DNA from: an uncultured Myxococcales bacterium
Lineage (GTDB): Bacteria > Myxococcota_A > Bradymonadia > UBA7976 > UBA1532
Assembly (NCBI GenBank): GCA_937896275.1
Contig: CALBMW010001075.1
Location: 1 to 8,348 of the forward strand
Direction of reading: 5' to 3'
Length of the DNA: 8,348 nucleotides
Numbering within the stretch: position 1 is the first letter of the stretch; every line of letters begins with the position of its first letter. Under the pieces are notes generated by a model. It saw only the letters and a program-made list of their open reading frames with translations. It ran no database searches and was not told the DNA's origin. Positions 5,000 through 8,348 of this stretch are shown one piece after another. Made by a program: the position numbers and the translations under genes.

Positions 5000-5791
5000 A
5001 TGCGCAGCTATACGATTTGCGTGTCCAACCAGAAGGGCGGCGTCGGAAAGACCACCACCGCGGTGAACTTGGCCGCCGGCCTCGCGCTCGAGGGCGCCGA
5101 GACGCTGCTCATCGATCTGGATCCACAAGCCAACGCCACCAGCGGCCTGGGCATCGTGCCCGGCGCGCAACGCCGCGGCATCTACCACGCGCTGATCGGC
5201 ATGGGAGAGCTCCCCGACCTGCAGGTGCCGGCACCGGGCATCGAGCACCTGAGCGTGCTGCCCTCCAACCAAGACCTCTTCGGCGCAGAGGTCGAGCTGG
5301 TCGACGCGATCGCCCGGGAACACCGCTTGCGCGAGGCCATCGAGCGAAGCGCCCGTCGCCCCGAGTTCATCATCATCGACTGCCCCCCGTCGCTCGGCCT
5401 GCTCACGATCAACGCGCTCACCGCCGCGGACTCGGCGCTCATCCCACTGCAGTGCGAGTACTACGCGCTCGAGGGTCTCTCTCAGCTCACCCGCACCATT
5501 CAGCTGATCCAGCGCCGCCTGAACCCCGAGTTGATCATCGAGGGCATCCTGCTCACCATGTTCGACACCCGGAACAACCTCTCGCATCAGGTGGCCGAGG
5601 AAGCTCGCAATTTCTTTGGCGACCGCGTCTTCGACATGGTCATCCCGCGCAACGTGCGGCTCTCAGAGAGCCCTTCGTTCGGCAAGTCCATCCATCACTA
5701 CGACCGCGCCTCGCGCGGCGCGCGGGCCTATCGGCAACTCGCGCGCCTGCTGCGCGAGCGCCACGGCGCTGATCCTGGGAGCCCCCCGTGA
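5000..5791 (+). CDS. parA: Chromosome-partitioning ATPase ParA (Soj)
   Basis: A 263-residue Walker-type ParA without an N-terminal DNA-binding domain, as in chromosomal ParA/Soj proteins. It shows the deviant Walker A box QKGGVGKTTT (11-20) with signature lysine K12 and K17, Walker A' LLIDLDPQ (36-43), Walker B FIIIDCPPSLG (123-133), and the later PRNVRLSESPSFGKSI region (216-231) typical of the family. ATP-dimeric ParA binds nucleoid DNA nonspecifically and is released by ParB, moving ParB-parS complexes. The ATG at 5000 gives the canonical N-terminus. The stop codon overlaps the parB GTG, so the two genes form a coupled operon. No internal disruption is seen, and all key residues are present. 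Confidence 0.97.
   Translation: MRSYTICVSNQKGGVGKTTTAVNLAAGLALEGAETLLIDLDPQANATSGLGIVPGAQRRGIYHALIGMGELPDLQVPAPGIEHLSVLPSNQDLFGAEVELVDAIAREHRLREAIERSARRPEFIIIDCPPSLGLLTINALTAADSALIPLQCEYYALEGLSQLTRTIQLIQRRLNPELIIEGILLTMFDTRNNLSHQVAEEARNFFGDRVFDMVIPRNVRLSESPSFGKSIHHYDRASRGARAYRQLARLLRERHGADPGSPP
5777..5781 (+). promoter_or_regulatory. Ribosome binding site of parB
   Basis: GGGAG lies 6 bases before the GTG at 5788, inside the end of parA. It supports this GTG as the parB start and independent initiation in addition to coupling. Confidence 0.6.
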
Positions 5792-6720
5792 GCCAGCCCT
5801 CCCGCCGCCCGGTCCTTGGCCGCGGCCTCTCTGCGCTGATCCCCGGCGCCGACGCTGGTGGCCTGCCCACCCCCGCGCGGACCCCCGGCACGCTGCCCAT
5901 CGACCAGATCGAGCCCGCCTCGCATCAGCCCCGCCTGCGTTTCGACGACCGTCACCTCGCCGAGCTGTCGGCTTCGATCCGCATGGACGGCTTGCTCCAG
6001 CCGATCCTGGTGCGCGAGCTCGGCCCCCATCGCTATCAGATCATCGCGGGGGAGCGTCGTTTTCGCGCCGCCAGCCTCGCGGGCCTCAGCGACGTGCCCG
6101 TGGTCGTCCGCGACGTGTCGGACGCCAAGGCCTTCGAGTTGGCGCTCGTCGAGAACGTTCAGCGTGAGGACCTCGACCCCATCGAGGAGGCCGAGGCTTT
6201 CCGCCACCTGGCGGACGCCTACGGCATGACCCAGGAGCAGATCGCGCAGCGGGTGGGCAAGGACCGGGTGACGGTGGCCAACGCCCTCCGCCTGCTCAAG
6301 CTGCCCGAGGCGGTGCGCGCCGCGCTCATCGCTGGCGAGCTGACGGCCGGGCACGCGCGGGCATTGCTGACGGCCCCCACCGAGGCACAGGCAGAGCTGG
6401 CGCGCGTCGCCACCACCGAAGGCTGGTCGGTGCGCGAGACGGAGCGTCGGGCCCGCTCGGTGCGCGACGGGGATCGCCTGGACGCCGCGGACGCAGCCGA
6501 GCCCGAGGCGCTCGACGCGGGGCGCGAGCCCCCAGCGCCCGCCGATCCACCCATCCGCAGCCGCGCCGACGATGCCGTCGAGGAGCAACTCCGCGGGTCG
6601 CTGGGCGCACCGGTCCGGTTGGTCCGCCGACGCGGCAAGGGCCGTATCGAGATCCGCTTCCACAGCCTCGATGAGCTGGAGCGGCTCATCGACCTGATCA
6701 GCGGGCTCGAGGGCACCTGA
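5788..6720 (+). CDS. parB: Chromosome-partitioning protein ParB (Spo0J), CTP-dependent parS clamp
   Basis: A 310-residue ParB. The N-terminus carries LGRGLSALI (10-18), the ParA-contacting motif. The CTP-binding ParB/Srx domain follows (about 35-130), with SHQPRLRF (45-52), GERRFRAA (88-95) and ENVQRED (122-128), the boxes that bind and hydrolyse CTP. The helix-turn-helix that reads parS spans about 146-173 (MTQEQIAQRVGKDRVTVANALRLL). A low-complexity Asp/Ala/Pro/Glu linker (about 225-255) leads to the C-terminal dimerisation domain (about 257-310, KGRIEIRFHSLDELERLIDLI). Start: GTG at 5788 overlapping the parA stop, preceded by GGGAG. The three parS sites in the window are its expected targets. 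All elements of a functional protein are present. Confidence 0.97.
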   Translation: MSQPSRRPVLGRGLSALIPGADAGGLPTPARTPGTLPIDQIEPASHQPRLRFDDRHLAELSASIRMDGLLQPILVRELGPHRYQIIAGERRFRAASLAGLSDVPVVVRDVSDAKAFELALVENVQREDLDPIEEAEAFRHLADAYGMTQEQIAQRVGKDRVTVANALRLLKLPEAVRAALIAGELTAGHARALLTAPTEAQAELARVATTEGWSVRETERRARSVRDGDRLDAADAAEPEALDAGREPPAPADPPIRSRADDAVEEQLRGSLGAPVRLVRRRGKGRIEIRFHSLDELERLIDLISGLEGT

Positions 6721-6820
6721 ACCACCTCGGCCGGGGACACGGCGCTCGCACCGACGATGCCCGAGTCCACCGCCCCACCTCATGATGCGAAGGGTCAGCG
6801 TCTCCGAGGCGTTGGGCCCA

Positions 6821-6840
6821 GGCGCGGCATACACCGCGCC
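6821..6840. terminator. Hairpin between convergent parB and atpC
   Basis: GGCGCGG (6821-6827) and CCGCGCC (6834-6840) form a perfect 7-bp stem with a 6-base loop. A weaker 5-bp hairpin, CGCCC/GGGCG, lies at 6858-6873. The region 6721-6929 between the two converging genes shows no convincing ORF. Neither hairpin is followed by a T-run, so termination is inferred from position and base pairing only. Confidence 0.45.
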
Positions 6841-6929
6841 AGCCCGCACGGGTGGCGCGCCCCGAGGCGGGCGAGCTCAGAGTCTTCGGGTGGAACGAGG
6901 GATCGGCGCGGTGCGCCCCGGTCGACGGA

Positions 6930-7331
6930 TCAGTGCCCCGTGACCTTGAGCACCGCCTCGGCGAAGGCGCGGTCGCTCGACAGACGACGCTGCTTCTCGT
7001 CGCCGATGTACTCGTGGGCCGCGAGGGCAGCCTCGGTGGTGGCCAGCAACTTCTCCGCGGCACCCCGGTCGAGGGCTTCGGGCTTGAACGCCGCGTCCGC
7101 CAACACGAGCACGCCGTCCGCCCGCACCTCGGCCACGCCGCCGCGGATGTAGACGCGCCCCTGCCCCGAGGGACCCTCGTAGGCGACCGCGCCGCCACTC
7201 AGCATCAACAGCGCCGGGCGGTGATGGGGCAGCACGCCGAACTCACCGTTGACGCCGGGCGCGCTGATGCTGGTCGCCTGGGCGTCGAGCACCTTGCCGG
7301 TGGGGGTGACGATCTCCAACTTCAGGCTCAT
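6930..7331 (-). CDS. atpC: F1F0 ATP synthase epsilon subunit
   Basis: A 133-residue epsilon subunit of the F1 sector, part of the central stalk and an intrinsic inhibitor of ATP hydrolysis. The N-terminal beta-sandwich includes LKLEIVTPTGKVLD (3-16) and the family signature PGVNGEFGVLPHH (25-37), with GGVAEVRADGVLVLAD (64-79) closing the domain. The C-terminal part (about 85-133) is the usual helical hairpin. Length is normal. The ATG at 7331 is preceded on the minus strand by AAGGGG with a 6-base spacer. The gene follows atpD after 70 bp in the conserved atpD-atpC order and is the last gene of its operon here, since parB converges on it from the other side. Confidence 0.95.
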   Translation of the reverse strand: MSLKLEIVTPTGKVLDAQATSISAPGVNGEFGVLPHHRPALLMLSGGAVAYEGPSGQGRVYIRGGVAEVRADGVLVLADAAFKPEALDRGAAEKLLATTEAALAAHEYIGDEKQRRLSSDRAFAEAVLKVTGH

Positions 7332-7401
7332 GCTTCGCCCCTTTGCCTACAGCGGATCGCGCACACCACGTGCTTCGCGCCGCCTCCCCGGTGCTCTCGC
7401 C

Positions 7402-8348
<947 letters not shown>

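Overview
The window is a very GC-rich, densely packed bacterial chromosomal segment of the kind that lies near the replication origin. Its core is a ParABS chromosome-partition locus: parA and parB form a two-gene operon, three perfect parS centromere sites lie within 4.9 kb, and rsmG and a bactofilin gene are adjacent. High GC, a single-domain bactofilin beside parAB, a cysteine-containing lipoprotein and the rsmG-parA-parB order suggest a Myxococcota-type (former deltaproteobacterial) organism. That assignment is inference from gene content, not a database match.

Layout. Bases 1-322 hold no convincing gene: a 14-bp tandem repeat (1-56), the first parS (88-101) and a candidate promoter for the first gene. 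Bases 323-4495 (+ strand) carry a tight gene row: an LdcA-type L,D-carboxypeptidase, a serine hydrolase of the beta-lactamase/esterase fold, a doubtful 65-codon ORF, an inositol-monophosphatase-family phosphatase, a small putative lipoprotein and rsmG. Most junctions overlap by 4-8 bp, often as GTGA. The second parS (2347-2360) contains the stop codon of the serine hydrolase gene. A hairpin region (4498-4534) separates rsmG from the convergent bactofilin gene (4529-4918, - strand). The third parS (4940-4953) sits in the divergent control region between bactofilin and parA. parA-parB run from 5000 to 6720. A 209-bp spacer with a 7-bp hairpin follows, then atpC and the 3' two-thirds of atpD on the - strand, converging on parB.

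How the genes fit together. parA/parB/parS segregate the origin region, and the bactofilin may be a cytoskeletal partner, as shown for bactofilins in Myxococcus. The first two genes look like a cytoplasmic peptidoglycan-recycling pair: a muropeptide L,D-carboxypeptidase and a YbbE/AmiE-like hydrolase, both without signal peptides. rsmG (16S rRNA methylation) and atpDC (F1 ATPase) are usual origin-proximal neighbours, but here atpDC points toward parAB instead of following it.

I did not find an undescribed defence, mobile or RNA system. The points most worth a second look are the placement of the parS sites (one built into a stop codon, one in the divergent bactofilin/parA promoter region), the possible leaderless promoters of ldcA and parA, and the unusual short, divergent RsmG coupled to a lipoprotein gene.
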